This document shows, one piece after another, positions 22,026 through 23,011 of a DNA stretch of 23,011 nt. Location of the stretch: the NCBI GenBank assembly GCA_038043285.1, contig JBBTCJ010000039.1, forward strand, positions 1 to 23,011, given 5' to 3'. This DNA is from JBBTCJ01 sp038043285 (GTDB taxonomy: Bacteria > Planctomycetota > Phycisphaerae > UBA1845). The notes under the pieces are model-generated. The model ran no database searches. It was not told the DNA's origin and saw only the letters and a program-made list of their open reading frames with translations. Position 1 is the stretch's first letter. Every line of letters starts with the position of its first letter. The position numbers and the translations under genes were made by a program.

Positions 22026-23011
22026 TCACCCGTTCCGCTTCAGGGCGATCCGTTTTCGTAACCCGGCTAGCGTCAGGCAATTTGCAACGTCCGTCTTCGT
22101 CGTCCCTCCGCGCCGCGCTGTGGCCACGCCGAAGCGCATTTGACTGAGTTGATCCGCGTGATGGGCGTCGGTGTTGATGGTCAGCATGACGCCGGCGGAC
22201 AACGCCTGGCGAACGTGGAGATCCTTCAGATCCAGGCGTTGCCAGCTCGCGTTGACTTCCAGCATCGTCTTCGTGCGGGCCGCCGCCTTCACCACCGCGG
22301 CCATGTCCAGTTCCATCGCGGCACGCTGGTTGATCAGGCGACCCGTCGGATGCCCCACGGCGCAGACGTAGGGATTCTCGATTGCCGCCAGCGTCCGCGC
22401 CGTTGGTGAGTGCTTGCCCGAACCCATCGCCGAATGAATGCTCGCCACCACCCAGTCGCACTCCGCGAGAATGTCGTCAGGATAATCCAAGGCCCCATCC
22501 GGAAGAATGTCGCATTCGCAACCGACGAGAATCTCCATTCCCTTGAAGTGCTCATTGATCCGCCGGATGGCCGCGATGTGCTTCTTCATCCGATCGACGG
22601 AGAGTCCGTTGGCGATCGTGCTGGACTTGGAGTGATCGCAAACCGCTATGTACCGGTAGCCAATCGCCTGGGCCGCGCCGGCCATTTCCTCGATGGTGCA
22701 TCGCCCGTCGCTGGCAACGGTGTGCATGTGCAGGTCGCCGCGGATGTCGTCGAGGCCGACCAGTTCCGGCGGGGGCTGCTCCAGTTCGCCGCGATCCTCC
22801 CGCAGCTCCGGCGGAATCCACGGGAGTCCCAGCTTTTTGTAGACGTCCTCTTCCGTCGGGCCGGCGATCGGTTTGTCGCCGTCGAACAAACCGTATTCAT
22901 TGAGCTTCCACTTCCGTGCGACGGCCCGTTCGCGCAGGCGGACGTTGTGGGCTTTGTATCCGGTGAAGTACTGCAACGCTGCTCCGAAGGAATCGCTTTC
23001 CACGACGCGAA
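22026..23011 (-). CDS. polX: DNA polymerase/exonuclease PolX, C-terminal part (5' partial)
   Basis: The frame stays open to the window end, so the polymerase N-terminus lies beyond. RVVESDSFGAALQYFTGYKAHNVRLRERA is the end of the X-family polymerase region. Then comes a PHP domain with its metal ligands: DLHMHTVASDG, CDHSKSS, GCECDILPDG, DWVVASIHS, GHPTGRL and NTDAHH. Bacterial PolX proteins combine gap-filling polymerase and PHP 3'-5' exonuclease in base-excision repair. The PHP motifs appear complete. A GTG at 23003 could look like a start but interrupts a conserved region, so it is internal. It converges with the MTHFS gene, 160 bp apart. Confidence 0.92.
   Translation of the reverse strand, partial: RVVESDSFGAALQYFTGYKAHNVRLRERAVARKWKLNEYGLFDGDKPIAGPTEEDVYKKLGLPWIPPELREDRGELEQPPPELVGLDDIRGDLHMHTVASDGRCTIEEMAGAAQAIGYRYIAVCDHSKSSTIANGLSVDRMKKHIAAIRRINEHFKGMEILVGCECDILPDGALDYPDDILAECDWVVASIHSAMGSGKHSPTARTLAAIENPYVCAVGHPTGRLINQRAAMELDMAAVVKAAARTKTMLEVNASWQRLDLKDLHVRQALSAGVMLTINTDAHHADQLSQMRFGVATARRGGTTKTDVANCLTLAGLRKRIALKRNG

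Overview
The window looks like chromosome of a GC-rich planctomycete, probably near Phycisphaerae. The evidence is the dockerin-like Ca-loop tails on secreted proteins, a GACC-x-xDG-x-C Cys-rich secreted protein, a SpoVG protein carrying a zinc ribbon, the PyrK/IspE/MTHFS/PolX house-keeping set, and tRNA without an encoded CCA. The taxonomic call is an inference from protein style, not from a marker gene.

Layout. 1-5534 (+): the tail of an RCC1-repeat/dockerin-like secreted protein, a small lipoprotein, a divergent EF-G-like GTPase followed by a MaoC-type hydratase, and a membrane-anchored LysM protein. 5699-6638 (-): tRNA-Ala(GGC) with a near-consensus promoter, then a TlpA/ResA-like lipoprotein. 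Its gene has an in-frame TGA exactly where the first Cys of the CxxC active site belongs, and a hairpin of bacterial SECIS type begins 10 nt after that TGA. I read it as a selenoprotein (UPPC); this is the main discovery of the window. 6764-8203: a mosaic bounded by two copies of a ~116-bp dispersed repeat. It holds a hicA stub, an intact DUF4160/DUF2442 pair, a 28-bp perfect palindrome and a gene fragment. 8375-11704 (+): a modular secreted glycine-rich protein, a DUF4258/YgiT-zinc-finger toxin-antitoxin-like pair with no ordinary antitoxin start codon, a broken DUF2281-like antitoxin, and a secreted dockerin-like protein. 11720-12913 (-): a solitary DNA methyltransferase. 13055-16613 (+): two overlapping GT39-like membrane glycosyltransferases. 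16650-17847 (-): pyrK behind a promoter, a structured leader and an intrinsic terminator that lies upstream of the likely start codon. 18314-18787 (-): an unknown small protein. 19112-21865 (+): ispE, spoVG and 5-formyl-THF cyclo-ligase. 22026-end (-): the C-terminal PHP part of PolX.

How the parts relate. Most genes are unrelated house-keeping or envelope functions in short units. Real couplings are fusA-like/maoC (32-nt gap), DUF4160/DUF2442, DUF4258/zinc finger, the two overlapping glycosyltransferases, and ispE/spoVG (4-nt gap). The 6.7-10.8 kb stretch is an accessory zone of decaying toxin-antitoxin material and repeats. No selA, selB, selC or selD is visible here, so the selenoprotein call depends on those genes being elsewhere in the genome.
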